From an uncultured Clostridia bacterium (GTDB lineage Bacteria > Bacillota > Clostridia > Christensenellales > UBA1242), in NCBI GenBank assembly GCA_944362705.1, contig CALVTO010000001.1, forward strand, positions 273,623-337,622: a stretch of DNA of 64,000 bases, given 5' to 3'. Numbering within the stretch: position 1 is the stretch's first letter; each line of letters starts with the position of its first letter. Positions 56,375-64,000 of the stretch are shown here, in pieces. The position numbers and the translations under genes were made by a program. The notes beneath the pieces were generated by a model, which was given only the letters and a program-made list of their open reading frames with translations, did no database searches and had not been told where the DNA came from.

Positions 56375-57043
56375 CTACGTTTCTTGCATCTTTTTTTGCA
56401 CTTGTTTTTCCATAAAATCAATCACTTCTTCTAGGGTAGAATCAGAAGTGTCTATCACAATTGCACCTTGCGGAATAACCATAGGGCTTTCTTCACGTTC
56501 TTGGTCAAGTTTATCTCTTTCTATGGTCTCTTTTAAAACTTCTTCAAATGTAATCTGTTTGCCCAAACGTTTCAATTCTTCAAACCTTCTATTTGCACGA
56601 ACTTCTGGGCGAGCAGAAAAGAAAAATTTTACATCAGCGTCAGGAAAAACCACCGAACCAATATCACGCCCTTCTACAATAATATTTGCATTTTTTGCTG
56701 TATTATGTTGAATTTTACGTATAAAAACGCGATTTTCATGTATAGGCGATATTTTTGCCACCGTATTTGCAACTTCTTTGTCTTTCAATTTACTCGTAAC
56801 ATCTACACCGTTTAAAAATGTTTTTTGGTTTGAATTTTCAAACATTACCGAAATATTTGTGCGCTTTAGCAAAGCAACAACTTCTTTTTTATTTTCGTAA
56901 TTTACACCTTCTTGTACATAAGCAATGGTAAGCGCTCTGTATAACGCACCCGTACCTAAATACCCAAATCCCAATTTTTTTGCCAATCCTGTACCTGCCG
57001 TTGTTTTGCCAGTTGAAGCCAACCCATCAATCGTTACAATCAT
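56375..57043 (-). CDS. cmk: cytidylate kinase
   Basis: CMP/dCMP kinase, 222 aa, which makes CDP and dCDP from the monophosphates. The P-loop GLASTGKTT lies at 7-15 (usual G-S-G-K-S/T), LGTGALYRALT near 30, a conserved VEGRDIGSVVFPDADVKFF near 122-140 and the lid RANRRFEE near 148. In many Clostridia cmk lies with rpsA or plsC; here it stands alone on the minus strand from its own promoter. The frame is intact. Confidence 0.93.
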   Translation of the reverse strand: MIVTIDGLASTGKTTAGTGLAKKLGFGYLGTGALYRALTIAYVQEGVNYENKKEVVALLKRTNISVMFENSNQKTFLNGVDVTSKLKDKEVANTVAKISPIHENRVFIRKIQHNTAKNANIIVEGRDIGSVVFPDADVKFFFSARPEVRANRRFEELKRLGKQITFEEVLKETIERDKLDQEREESPMVIPQGAIVIDTSDSTLEEVIDFMEKQVQKKMQET

Positions 57044-57065
57044 ATTTTAAACCCCTTTGCATATC

Positions 57066-57094
57066 ACTATAGCAATTTCCGCCAAATATTTCAA
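57066..57094 (-). promoter_or_regulatory. promoter of cmk
   Basis: Minus strand: TTGAAA (57094-57089), 17-base spacer, TATAGT (57071-57066). Confidence 0.6.
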
Positions 57095-57123
57095 TAAAAA
57101 TGTAGCACCTGTTTTAAAATTAT

Positions 57124-57152
57124 TTGCCACAATACCAGCATATCATTATAAT
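57124..57152 (+). promoter_or_regulatory. promoter of the PAP2-Mrr pair
   Basis: TTGCCA (57124-57129), 17-base spacer, TATAAT (57147-57152). It is divergent from the cmk promoter with about 30 bases between them. Confidence 0.7.
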
Positions 57153-57171
57153 AAACCCTAAGGAGAGTATT

Positions 57172-57813
57172 ATGCCCTTTGAAGTAGAAGTTATAAAAGC
57201 CTTGCAACAAGGCGCAACAAGAGATTTTATTTACGTGCAACGCGTATTTTCCTATACAGCAAGTGTGTTTGTTGTTTTAGTACTAGCACTTGTATTTTAC
57301 TTTGCCTACAACAAACGTTTTGCACTTAGCTTTTTAATTACCCAAGGCATAACCTATGGCATTGGCTTTATTTTAAAACGCATTATTGCACGTCCGCGCC
57401 CTTATACAGTCATAGGCAACGGCATTTTATGCTTTATGGAAGAAAGCGGGTATTCTATGCCTAGTGGCCATTCATTGTGCGCCATGGTTATTACGTGCTT
57501 TGTCATTTGGCTTGTTTGCCGTAGCGTAAAAGATAAATGGGCAAAAGGCTTTAGCATTGCGGGCATGCTTGTTTATCTGTTTGCCATGGGCTATAATCGC
57601 ATGTTCTTAGGCGTGCATTACTTAACCGATATTCTACTGGGTTGGGCCATTTCCTTGTTAGCCTTTTTGGCGGTATATTTCTTAGAACCTAAGGTGTATG
57701 CTTTTATTCAAAAAAAGATAGAACAAAAACATGCTAAAGATAAAGAAGGCGCAAACAACACATCAACCACACCAAATAGCGAAGTAAAAAGTTCATCAAA
57801 AAGCGTAAAATAA
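57172..57813 (+). CDS. PAP2 family membrane phosphatase
   Basis: A 213-aa membrane protein with about five or six transmembrane segments and the PAP2 acid-phosphatase motifs: KRIIARPRP near 68-76, PSGHS near 98-102 and NRMFLGVHYLTD near 140-151, where the usual Ser of SRxxxxxHxxxD is Asn. It may dephosphorylate undecaprenyl pyrophosphate or phosphatidylglycerol phosphate at the membrane. The C-terminus is a charged cytoplasmic tail of about 40 residues. AAGGAG precedes the ATG at 57172. A nuclease-like gene follows 25 bases later. Confidence 0.85.
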   Translation: MPFEVEVIKALQQGATRDFIYVQRVFSYTASVFVVLVLALVFYFAYNKRFALSFLITQGITYGIGFILKRIIARPRPYTVIGNGILCFMEESGYSMPSGHSLCAMVITCFVIWLVCRSVKDKWAKGFSIAGMLVYLFAMGYNRMFLGVHYLTDILLGWAISLLAFLAVYFLEPKVYAFIQKKIEQKHAKDKEGANNTSTTPNSEVKSSSKSVK

Positions 57814-57838
57814 CAAATCAAAAAAGGGAGGTATACCC

Positions 57839-58450
57839 TTGGCAAAACAAAAAAACACATTTGTAAAAATTTGTTTCATTTTACTATTTATTGTGCTGTT
57901 GCCCATACTTTGCATATATGCCATAGTAAAGGGCATAGTTTCTTATCGAAAAAAACGTGCATGGGAAAAAGAAGGCAAACGGGGTAGAGAACTCTTGCTT
58001 TCTTCCACCATTACCGAAGTCGATATAATGGAAGGGTATGTGTTTGAAGAATACATTCGCACACTTTTTTTCTACCAAGGCTATCAAGCCACCGTTACCA
58101 CCAAAAGCAAAGATTATGGCGCCGATATTGTGTTAGAAAAAGATGGCATAACCAGCATTGTACAAACCAAACGTTATAAAGGCAATGTTGGCAGTAAAAG
58201 CGTTGCAGAAATTGTGGGAGCTATGCCACACTATAAAGCACAAGAAGCCATCGTGGTTACCAACACGCACTTTACACCCCAAGCCGAAACCCTAGCACGC
58301 GAACATGGCGTAAGGCTTATAGATAGAGAAGAACTTATAGAATGGGCAAACACCACCAAAACAGAAATACTAGGCAACAAAGCCGTACTCGACCAAAGCG
58401 AGTCTTACGTTTCTACCACCTTTGACGAAAAATACAAATACCGCATTTAG
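57839..58450 (+). CDS. membrane-tethered Mrr-like restriction endonuclease domain protein
   Basis: A 203-aa protein with one transmembrane segment (residues about 10-32), a basic cytoplasmic stretch, and a C-terminal Mrr-type nuclease domain. The PD-(D/E)xK core is visible as DYGADIVLE near 92-100 and QTKRYKG near 108-114 (Asp and the QxK), after an FEEYIRTLFFYQGY helix. Mrr_cat domains cut methylated or foreign DNA, but membrane-anchored members are of unclear role. Start is TTG 57839, behind AGGGAGGT. It shares the PAP2 promoter. No methylase is nearby, so a modification-dependent or housekeeping role is more likely than a restriction system. Confidence 0.8.
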   Translation: MAKQKNTFVKICFILLFIVLLPILCIYAIVKGIVSYRKKRAWEKEGKRGRELLLSSTITEVDIMEGYVFEEYIRTLFFYQGYQATVTTKSKDYGADIVLEKDGITSIVQTKRYKGNVGSKSVAEIVGAMPHYKAQEAIVVTNTHFTPQAETLAREHGVRLIDREELIEWANTTKTEILGNKAVLDQSESYVSTTFDEKYKYRI

Positions 58451-58623
58451 TCGTTTTAAAAAATAATCTGCATGTGCTTTTATTATGTAACCTAACTTTA
58501 TGCACTTTGCTTACATACCTAAAAATTTATTTATTATATGTTGTTATAATCAATTATGTGTAAGCCTATACCATATCCATACATGCACAGCACAACGCAC
58601 ATATACATCACAACCTTTACACA

Positions 58624-58653
58624 AAAAACCACGCGAGTTTCTGCGTGGTTTTT
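58624..58653 (+). terminator. terminator of the PAP2-Mrr pair
   Basis: AAAAACCACGC (58624-58634) pairs perfectly with GCGTGGTTTTT (58643-58653). Confidence 0.82.
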
Positions 58654-58682
58654 ATCTTATTTTGTCTTTTTGCAAAACTTAT

Positions 58683-58711
58683 GAGTAATGCATAAAATTT
58701 TCGCATACACT
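58683..58711 (+). promoter_or_regulatory. putative sigma-E promoter of the ytxC-like gene
   Basis: GAGTAAT (58683-58689), 14-base spacer, CATACACT (58704-58711). The -10 matches the sigma-E consensus fully and the -35 at 5 of 7. CATACACTA also fits the sigma-K -10. By-eye call. Confidence 0.5.
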
Positions 58712-58731
58712 AGCAATGAGGTCAAAAAAAT

Positions 58732-59535
58732 ATGTACGAAACAACCATCCAAGCAAACACATCTCATATGCACATATTACAAAAATTGGCGGAGCAATTA
58801 CAGCCGTTTATTCAATCACATCATGGGCTACTTGCCACGCTACACATACCAACAGGTAAACAATTAACGTTTGCCGTTCCTGAAAAATATTCTGCGTTGT
58901 TGCAAAAACAAATTAGGCACTATGTAGCGTGTTTTATTTGTGAAGAAGAAAAATATCAGTACTTTGTAAAAAACATTATGTTTTCTAGTCAAAGTGAGTG
59001 GTGGAAAGAAGCCTTTTTCTTAACGCTAACACAAATGGATGAGCAAACCGATATTCAAATGCTTGAACACGCTATACATTTTCAACATTGGTTTAGCATT
59101 AGTAGTTTCGTATATTTTCACATGCACACACTTACCCAAAGGTGGAAAGAAATTTCTAGCCTTATTACACAAAACCTGCAAGCTTTAATGCTCACCAATA
59201 GCACCACCGAACTTGTAAAATATGTGTTGCAATCCGAGCCAAAACAATGCATGTCTCTGCATATTGTCTTTACGCCCACACATATAGAAATTAGTCAAAA
59301 CCTTAGTAAACCTTTGGCTTCTTGGTCCTTAGCGCAAAGCCACTCTGCACAACGCCAAGCTTTAACGTTTGTTATAAAGCACCTTCCGCAAAAACTCTAT
59401 ATTCACACACAAACCAACAATGCTTTTGCTACATTTTTAGTTGAACTATTTGAACATAACGCCTACACCATACACACAAACACCAACACACAAACCTTTC
59501 AAACCGTGCCTTCGTCAAGCAATATAAATTCTTAA
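58732..59535 (+). CDS. ytxC: YtxC-like sporulation protein
   Basis: A 267-aa cytosolic-looking protein that I read as a divergent YtxC (putative sporulation protein). The signal is the central part: EKYQYFVKNIMFSS near 82-95 and HFQHWFSISSFVYFHMHTLTQ near 117-137, like the YtxC pattern of an IEGFxxFR segment. The gene lies directly before thrS, the same neighbour as in Bacillus (ytxC-thrS), and a sigma-E-like promoter precedes it. Biochemical function is unknown in the family. The last 30 residues are Thr/Asn/Ser-rich. GAGGT precedes the ATG. The family assignment rests on pattern and position together. Confidence 0.6.
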   Translation: MYETTIQANTSHMHILQKLAEQLQPFIQSHHGLLATLHIPTGKQLTFAVPEKYSALLQKQIRHYVACFICEEEKYQYFVKNIMFSSQSEWWKEAFFLTLTQMDEQTDIQMLEHAIHFQHWFSISSFVYFHMHTLTQRWKEISSLITQNLQALMLTNSTTELVKYVLQSEPKQCMSLHIVFTPTHIEISQNLSKPLASWSLAQSHSAQRQALTFVIKHLPQKLYIHTQTNNAFATFLVELFEHNAYTIHTNTNTQTFQTVPSSSNINS

Positions 59536-59551
59536 AAATTTTTATTTCTAC

Positions 59552-59580
59552 TTGACAATGCAAGCATAAAAACGTATACT
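59552..59580 (+). promoter_or_regulatory. promoter of thrS
   Basis: TTGACA (59552-59557), 17-base spacer, TATACT (59575-59580), followed by the T-box leader. Confidence 0.85.
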
Positions 59581-59596
59581 ATCAAGTAGTTATATT

Positions 59597-59823
59597 GAGT
59601 TTAGCGGACAAGTAGCCACGTATAACACAAACCAGAGAACGGCACCTAGGCTGGAAGTGCCCTTGCACGTGTACATGCGCCAAACCACCACAACAAAAAA
59701 CTCAGGCCCACATACGCCAGGTATGAAATAAGTGGCATATTGCGCTTTTGTAATATGCAAATAAGGTGGAACCACGGATATATCTATTCGCCCTTATGCT
59801 AACGTTTAGCATAAGGTTTTTTT
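59597..59823 (+). promoter_or_regulatory. T-box riboswitch of thrS
   Basis: tRNA-sensing leader that opens thrS transcription when tRNA-Thr is uncharged. GAGTTT (59597-59602) and AAACTC (59698-59703) close stem I. A possible threonine specifier ACC is at 59684-59686, not proven. A stem III follows around 59734-59758. The T-box AGGTGGAACCACG is at 59764-59776. The antiterminator pairs ATAAGG (59761-59766) with CCTTAT (59792-59797), and the terminator stem pairs CCTTATGCTA (59792-59801) with TAGCATAAGG (59807-59816), ending in seven T. The two folds share 59792-59797 and exclude each other. Confidence 0.93.
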
Positions 59824-59846
59824 ATGTAAAAAGGGAGGAAAACAAC

Positions 59847-61781
59847 ATGAACATTCAATTAAAAAACGGAGAAAACATGCAAATAAGCGCAGGCGCTAAC
59901 GTACTCGATGTTGCCAAACAACTATCCGAAGGCTTAGCACGTAACGCTGTAGCGGGGGAAGTCAATGGGGTACTTGTCGATCTTAGCACACCATTAAATG
60001 AAAACGATAACGTTACCATTATCACGCTAAAAGACCCACAAGGCTTAGAGATTTTGCGTCACACCACTTCACACATTTTAGCGCAAGCGGTAAAAGAAAT
60101 TTACCCAACGGCAAAATTAGCCATTGGCCCAGCCACCGAAGATGGCTTCTATTACGATTTCGATTTCAAAGAAACCGTAACCAATGAAGACTTAGCAAAA
60201 ATTGAAGCAGAAATGAAACGCATTATCAAAGCCGATTTCCCAATTGTTCGCCAAGAAGTAAGCAAAGCAACTGCCATTAAGCATATGAAAGCAGAAGACG
60301 AAACGTTTAAACTACAAATCATCGACGCCATTCCAGCAGGCGAAAAAATTACCATGTATAAACAAGGTGAGTTTGAAGATGTTTGCCGTGGTCCACACTT
60401 GCCACGCACGGGCATGGTTAAAGCGTTTAAGTTAACGAAAGTTGCAGGCGCTTATTGGAGAGGCGATTCCCGCAATAAAATGCTAACACGTATTTACGGC
60501 GTAGCGTTTGAAAAGAAAAGCGAAATGGATGAATACTTTGTTCGCCTAGAAGAAGCCTTAAAGCGTGACCACAACAAATTAGGTCGAGAACTAGAATTGT
60601 TTGCAACTAGCCCTGTTATTGGACAAGGCTTGCCAATTTTGTTACCAAAAGGCGCACGTGTTGTGCAACTATTACAACGCTTTGTAGAAGATGAAGAAGA
60701 AAAGCGCGGGTATTTACTCACCAAAACACCGCTACTTGCAAAAAGCGATTTATACAAAATTTCTGGTCACTGGGATCACTACCGCGATGGTATGTTCGTT
60801 TTAGGCGACGAGAAAAAAGATGAGGAAGTGTTTGCGCTTCGCCCAATGACGTGTCCATTCCAATTCCAAGCCTACCTAAATAAACCACGTAGTTATAAAG
60901 ATTTACCACTTCGCTATAACGAAACATCTACACTTTTCCGTAACGAAGCCAGTGGTGAAATGCATGGTTTAATTCGTGTACGTCAGTTCACCATTTCTGA
61001 AGGTCACATTGCTTGCCGTCCAGACCAATTAGAAGAAGAATTTAAAAATGCACTAAGCCTAGCACAATTTATGTTAAAAACTGTGGGCTTAGAAGAAGAT
61101 GTAACTTATAGGTTCAGTAAATGGGACGAAAAAGATAAAAAGAAATACATTGGTTCAGCCGAAGAGTGGGAAACGGTGCAAAATCAAATGCGCACCATTT
61201 TAAATCACTTAGGCATCACCTTTACAGAATCTAACGGCGACGCAGCTTTCTATGGTCCAAAACTAGATATTCAAATTAAAAACGTATTTGGTAAAGAAGA
61301 TACACTTATTACCATTCAAATCGATTTCCAACTAGCTAAACGTTTCGAAATGGTATACACCGACCAAAACAACGAAAAACAATACCCATACGTTATTCAC
61401 CGTACCAGCCTAGGTTGCTACGAAAGAACGCTTGCACTTTTAATTGAAAAATATGCAGGTGCATTCCCAATGTGGTTAGCTCCAGTTCAAGCCGTTGTTA
61501 TGAACGTAAGCGAAAAGAGCGAAGCATACGCACAAGAAGTTGCCCAAGCATTGCGTGAGGCAGGCATACGTACCGAAGTAGACCTGCGTGGCGAAAAAAT
61601 TGGCTATAAAATTCGTCAAGCACAACTAAGCAAAGTTCCTTACATGGTTATTCTTGGTGAAAACGAAGCCAATACAAACACAGTATCTATCCGTAAACGT
61701 AACGGGGAAGAAGTTAAAGGCTTAACTTTACAAAACGTTCTTCAAAATTTCCAAGAAGAAATTCGTACAAAAAGCAAATAA
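59847..61781 (+). CDS. thrS: threonyl-tRNA synthetase
   Basis: Class II ThrRS, 644 aa. An N-terminal TGS domain (residues 1-63) is followed by the HTTSHILAQAVKEIYP editing domain (SAD) near 73. The catalytic core has motif 2 YNETSTLFRNEASGEMHGLIRVRQF and motif 3 in HRTSLGCYERTLA; the former is near 350-374. A C-terminal anticodon-binding domain ends the chain. GGGAGGAA precedes the ATG at 59847. It is controlled by the T-box directly upstream and follows the ytxC-like gene. Confidence 0.96.
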   Translation: MNIQLKNGENMQISAGANVLDVAKQLSEGLARNAVAGEVNGVLVDLSTPLNENDNVTIITLKDPQGLEILRHTTSHILAQAVKEIYPTAKLAIGPATEDGFYYDFDFKETVTNEDLAKIEAEMKRIIKADFPIVRQEVSKATAIKHMKAEDETFKLQIIDAIPAGEKITMYKQGEFEDVCRGPHLPRTGMVKAFKLTKVAGAYWRGDSRNKMLTRIYGVAFEKKSEMDEYFVRLEEALKRDHNKLGRELELFATSPVIGQGLPILLPKGARVVQLLQRFVEDEEEKRGYLLTKTPLLAKSDLYKISGHWDHYRDGMFVLGDEKKDEEVFALRPMTCPFQFQAYLNKPRSYKDLPLRYNETSTLFRNEASGEMHGLIRVRQFTISEGHIACRPDQLEEEFKNALSLAQFMLKTVGLEEDVTYRFSKWDEKDKKKYIGSAEEWETVQNQMRTILNHLGITFTESNGDAAFYGPKLDIQIKNVFGKEDTLITIQIDFQLAKRFEMVYTDQNNEKQYPYVIHRTSLGCYERTLALLIEKYAGAFPMWLAPVQAVVMNVSEKSEAYAQEVAQALREAGIRTEVDLRGEKIGYKIRQAQLSKVPYMVILGENEANTNTVSIRKRNGEEVKGLTLQNVLQNFQEEIRTKSK

Positions 61782-61785
61782 ACTC

Positions 61786-61814
61786 TTGACAACATAGTAA
61801 AAAACCTATATAAT
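61786..61814 (+). promoter_or_regulatory. promoter of infC-rpmI-rplT
   Basis: TTGACA (61786-61791), 17-base spacer, TATAAT (61809-61814): full consensus, a few bases after the thrS stop. Confidence 0.87.
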
Positions 61815-61819
61815 AGCGC

Positions 61820-61952
61820 AAGAGTTCAAAGAGAAAGGCCACTTTCCACCAATCGAATGAAACATTTTGCTTGGTTAACATACACAAAGTTATTAAAGGC
61901 TACATTAGCCTATTGTGTTTATGAGTGGTGTTTCTTGCACCACTCATTTTTT
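61820..61952 (+). promoter_or_regulatory. L20-type attenuator leader of the infC operon
   Basis: The 5' leader folds into several stems: GAAAG/CTTTC early on, then ACACAA (61883-61888) with TTGTGT (61914-61919) around an inner AGGCT/AGCCT. It ends in a terminator, ATGAGTGGTG (61921-61930) with CACCACTCAT (61938-61947) and a T run. Leaders in this place in Firmicutes sense ribosomal protein L20 and halt transcription when it is in excess. The match to the L20 leader is by place and terminator, not by a folded model. Confidence 0.7.
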
Positions 61953-61976
61953 AATAACGCAAGGGGGTATACAACC

Positions 61977-62495
61977 ATCGCTAAAAACGAAGCACTTATC
62001 AACGAAGATATTAAAGGAATTTCGGTTCGTTTAATATCATCAAAAGGGGAGCAATTAGGCATTGTTTCCGCAGAAGAAGCCAACGCTATTGCTGAAAAAG
62101 AAGGGTTCGATTTGGTCATGATTTCACCAAACGCGCAACCACCAGTGTGCAGAATTATGGATTATGGCAAATTCCGTTACGAACAACTTAAAAAATTAAA
62201 AGAGCAACGTAAAAACCAAAAAATTGTTGAAACCAAAGAAATTCAACTATCCATGACCATCGACACGCACGACGTAGAAATTAAAGCAAAGCACGCCGTT
62301 AAGTTCTTACAAAATGGCGATAAAGTAAAGGTATCTTTGCGTATGTTTGGCCGTCAACAAGCGTATGCAGCTCGCGGGGTAGAAATTGTAAAAAACTTTG
62401 CAAACTACACCAAAGATGTTGCCACCATAGAAAAAGAGCCTAAGGTAGAAGGCCGAAACATTATTATGTTTCTAGCACCAATCAATAAAAAATAA
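61977..62495 (+). CDS. infC: translation initiation factor IF-3
   Basis: IF-3, 172 aa, keeps 30S subunits apart and checks the start codon. Its own start here is probably ATC at 61977, read from AKNEALINEDI and nine bases after AAGGGGG (61961-61967). IF-3 genes elsewhere use ATT, ATC or ATA so that IF-3 controls its own synthesis. A plain ATG in frame (61857) lies in the leader and gives a nonsense tail. N-domain VRLISSKGEQLGI and linker ISPNAQPPVCRIMDYGKFRYE lead to the C-domain KEIQLSMTIDTHDVEIKAKHA (written in parts). It heads infC-rpmI-rplT. Confidence 0.9.
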   Translation: MAKNEALINEDIKGISVRLISSKGEQLGIVSAEEANAIAEKEGFDLVMISPNAQPPVCRIMDYGKFRYEQLKKLKEQRKNQKIVETKEIQLSMTIDTHDVEIKAKHAVKFLQNGDKVKVSLRMFGRQQAYAARGVEIVKNFANYTKDVATIEKEPKVEGRNIIMFLAPINKK

Positions 62496-62516
62496 TAAAA
62501 TAAGGGGAGAAAAGTT

Positions 62517-62708
62517 ATGCCAAAACAAAAATCAAACAGCGCTGCTAAAAAAAGATTTACCGTATTAAAAAGTGGTAAAGTAAAACGCGCAAAACAAAAC
62601 AAAAGACACATTTTAACAAAAAAAGAAACCAAACGTAAAAGAGGTCTACGTAAAGGAACATACGTTTCTAAAACACAAGAAAAGACCATCAAAAAACTTG
62701 TGGGTTAA
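62517..62708 (+). CDS. rpmI: 50S ribosomal protein L35
   Basis: bL35, 63 aa, very basic. The family start [20 protein letters not shown] and the [17 protein letters not shown] core are typical. GGGGAGA precedes the ATG. It lies between infC and rplT in the standard operon. Confidence 0.95.
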   Translation: MPKQKSNSAAKKRFTVLKSGKVKRAKQNKRHILTKKETKRKRGLRKGTYVSKTQEKTIKKLVG

Positions 62709-62723
62709 TAGGAGGAAACAGCA

Positions 62724-63080
62724 ATGAGAATTAAAAGAGGCGTTAACGCACATAAAAAAAGACAAAGCATTTTAAAAGCAGCTAAAGGTTACCGTGGCTC
62801 TAAAAGCAAATTATATCGCGTAGCACGTGAAGCTGTTATGAAATCTGGCAACTACGCATACATTGGCAGAAAACAAAAGAAAAGAGATATGCGTAATTTG
62901 TGGATCGCTCGCATCAACGCAGAAGCTAGAGTTAATGGGCTTTCTTACAGCAACTTTATGCATGGTTTAAAAGTTGCTAACATCGATGTAAACCGTAAAG
63001 TACTTGCAGATATGGCAGTAACTGATAAAGTTGCATTTGCAAACCTTGCAAACCAAGCAAAACAAGCTTTAGCAAAATAA
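62724..63080 (+). CDS. rplT: 50S ribosomal protein L20
   Basis: bL20, 118 aa, an early assembly protein of the large subunit and, in Firmicutes, the repressor of its own operon through the infC leader. Typical are [37 protein letters not shown] and [14 protein letters not shown]-like [24 protein letters not shown] precedes the ATG 15 bases after rpmI. A terminator ends the operon. Confidence 0.96.
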   Translation: MRIKRGVNAHKKRQSILKAAKGYRGSKSKLYRVAREAVMKSGNYAYIGRKQKKRDMRNLWIARINAEARVNGLSYSNFMHGLKVANIDVNRKVLADMAVTDKVAFANLANQAKQALAK

Positions 63081-63104
63081 CCATACAAACGCTTTGTTGT
63101 TTTT

Positions 63105-63147
63105 AAACATAAAAAAAACACGCTAACGCAGCGTGCTTTTTTATGTT
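63105..63147 (+). terminator. terminator of infC-rpmI-rplT
   Basis: Inner stem CACGCT (63119-63124) with AGCGTG (63130-63135), extended by AAACATAAAAAA and a matching TTTTTTATGTTT around one mismatch. Confidence 0.85.
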
Positions 63148-63206
63148 TAAAAATACGCGCAACTAAGCGTAATTTGGGCTAAACCACAAAATTTTCGTAC
63201 ATTTGT

Positions 63207-63236
63207 TTGACACTTTTATAGTAAACAAAGTATACT
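63207..63236 (+). promoter_or_regulatory. promoter of the SpoU-family methyltransferase gene
   Basis: TTGACA (63207-63212), 18-base spacer, TATACT (63231-63236). Confidence 0.8.
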
Positions 63237-63264
63237 TAACTAAGGTAATATAGGGGGAATATGC

Positions 63265-64000
63265 ATGGAAAACATTACCAGCCCAAATAACGAACTTATT
63301 AAAAAAATTAAAAGCCTAAAAGATAAAAAATATCGTAAGTTTTATGGCGAGTATTTAGTAGAAGGCGAGCACATGGTTCGTGAAGCTATTCTCACAGGGC
63401 AAAACATTGTATGCGTTGTTTGTCAAACCACATCGTACGAAAAGTTCGAACATACATTACAACCCATACAAAACCTTGTAAAACTTGTACCACCAAACGT
63501 ATTTAGCCAACTGTCCGAAACAGTAACACCACAAGGCATTTTAGCTATTCTTTCCATGCGCCCAAGTAAAGAGTTTATTCCGTATAAACCATTCTTGGTA
63601 CTCGACAGATTGCAAGACCCGGGCAACCTAGGCACCATTATTCGTACTGCGGCAGCCACAGGGTTTCGAGATATTGTTCTCTTGCAAACGGTCGACCCAT
63701 TTAACCCAAAAACCGTGCGCAGTAGTTCTTCGGGCATTTTCTTTACATCGTTTTATCCCATGCAACAAGAAGAATTACTTGCATTATTGCAAAAAGAACA
63801 TATTCCTTTATACACAGCCGACGCTGGGGGAGAAAATATTTTTACTTTTCAAATAAACGAACCCGTATACGGCTTAGCCATCGGGAATGAGTCTGCAGGT
63901 CCAAGCGACGAACTTATTGAAGCATCTACTTCTCTTATTGCCCTGCCCATGCTAAGGGAAATGGAATCGCTAAACGCAGGTGTATCTGCAAGTGTACTAA
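63265..64000 (+). CDS. TrmH/SpoU-family 23S rRNA 2'-O-methyltransferase, YsgA/RlmP-like (partial)
   Basis: SPOUT methyltransferase, 245 residues seen, running off the right edge. An N-terminal substrate-binding domain (YLVEGEHMVREAI near 30-42) precedes the SPOUT core: motif 1 LQDPGNLGTIIRTAAATGF near 124-142, VRSSSSGIF near 159-167, motif 2 IGNESAGPSDE near 214-224 and motif 3 LPMLREMESLNAGVSAS near 236-end. Bacillus YsgA (RlmP), which methylates a 23S rRNA guanosine, lies in the same neighbourhood near rplT and ahead of pheS. The start has AGGGGGA ahead of ATG 63265. RlmB or TrmH are alternatives. Confidence 0.85.
   Translation, partial: MENITSPNNELIKKIKSLKDKKYRKFYGEYLVEGEHMVREAILTGQNIVCVVCQTTSYEKFEHTLQPIQNLVKLVPPNVFSQLSETVTPQGILAILSMRPSKEFIPYKPFLVLDRLQDPGNLGTIIRTAAATGFRDIVLLQTVDPFNPKTVRSSSSGIFFTSFYPMQQEELLALLQKEHIPLYTADAGGENIFTFQINEPVYGLAIGNESAGPSDELIEASTSLIALPMLREMESLNAGVSASVL

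Overview
This window looks like the chromosome of an AT-rich, low-GC Gram-positive endospore former, most likely an uncultured member of the Clostridia (Bacillota). The evidence is the Firmicutes-style gene order, strong AGGAGG-type ribosome binding sites, vegetative promoters of the TTGACA-17/18-TATACT type, a T-box, a CIRCE-type site, and three sporulation genes (sigK, spoVM, a ytxC-like gene). Genus and species cannot be read from it. No phage, insertion sequence, CRISPR array or rRNA was seen. Almost every gene is chromosomal housekeeping.

Layout. 0-3.1 kb: a likely tRNA wobble-uridine pair (trmR, trhP) and RNase P RNA. 3.4-5.1 kb: sigK and an unrecognised membrane-associated ORF. 5.2-8.8 kb: rarA and a HelD-type helicase, overlapping. 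8.9-11.1 kb: two tandem PnuC-like vitamin transporters, each behind a possible structured leader. 11.3-15.7 kb is the accessory part: a minus-strand protein with mTERF-like helical repeats, a divergent exported protein with a full-consensus promoter, a glycerophosphodiesterase, a small HTH protein and a lipoprotein. 15.7-27.1 kb: the classic lepA-hemW-hrcA-grpE-dnaK-dnaJ-rsmE-mtaB-HIT-rpsU run, without prmA. 27.5-36.5 kb: pcrA-ligA and gatCAB plus an HD protein. 36.5-48.8 kb: rpoZ-priA-def-fmt-rlmN-rsgA-rpe-spoVM-rpmB-asp23-fakA-recG, the Bacillus order with several members missing. 49.2-53.6 kb: four tRNAs and a heterodimeric ABC exporter. 53.6-58.5 kb: argS, queH, cmk, a PAP2 phosphatase and a membrane-tethered Mrr-type nuclease. 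58.7-64 kb: ytxC-like gene, T-box-controlled thrS, the infC-rpmI-rplT operon with an attenuator, and the start of a SpoU-family rRNA methyltransferase.

How it fits together. Most genes serve translation: tRNA charging, amidation and modification, initiation, ribosomal proteins, rRNA methylation and N-terminal processing. Others serve DNA replication and repair (rarA, pcrA, ligA, priA, recG) or protein folding. Sporulation shows in sigK, spoVM and ytxC. By eye each of these three has a sigma-E-like promoter with the same 14-base spacing. The least expected item is the bacterial protein with 36-residue mTERF-like repeats at 11335-12711. All calls come from reading the sequence; no database search was run.
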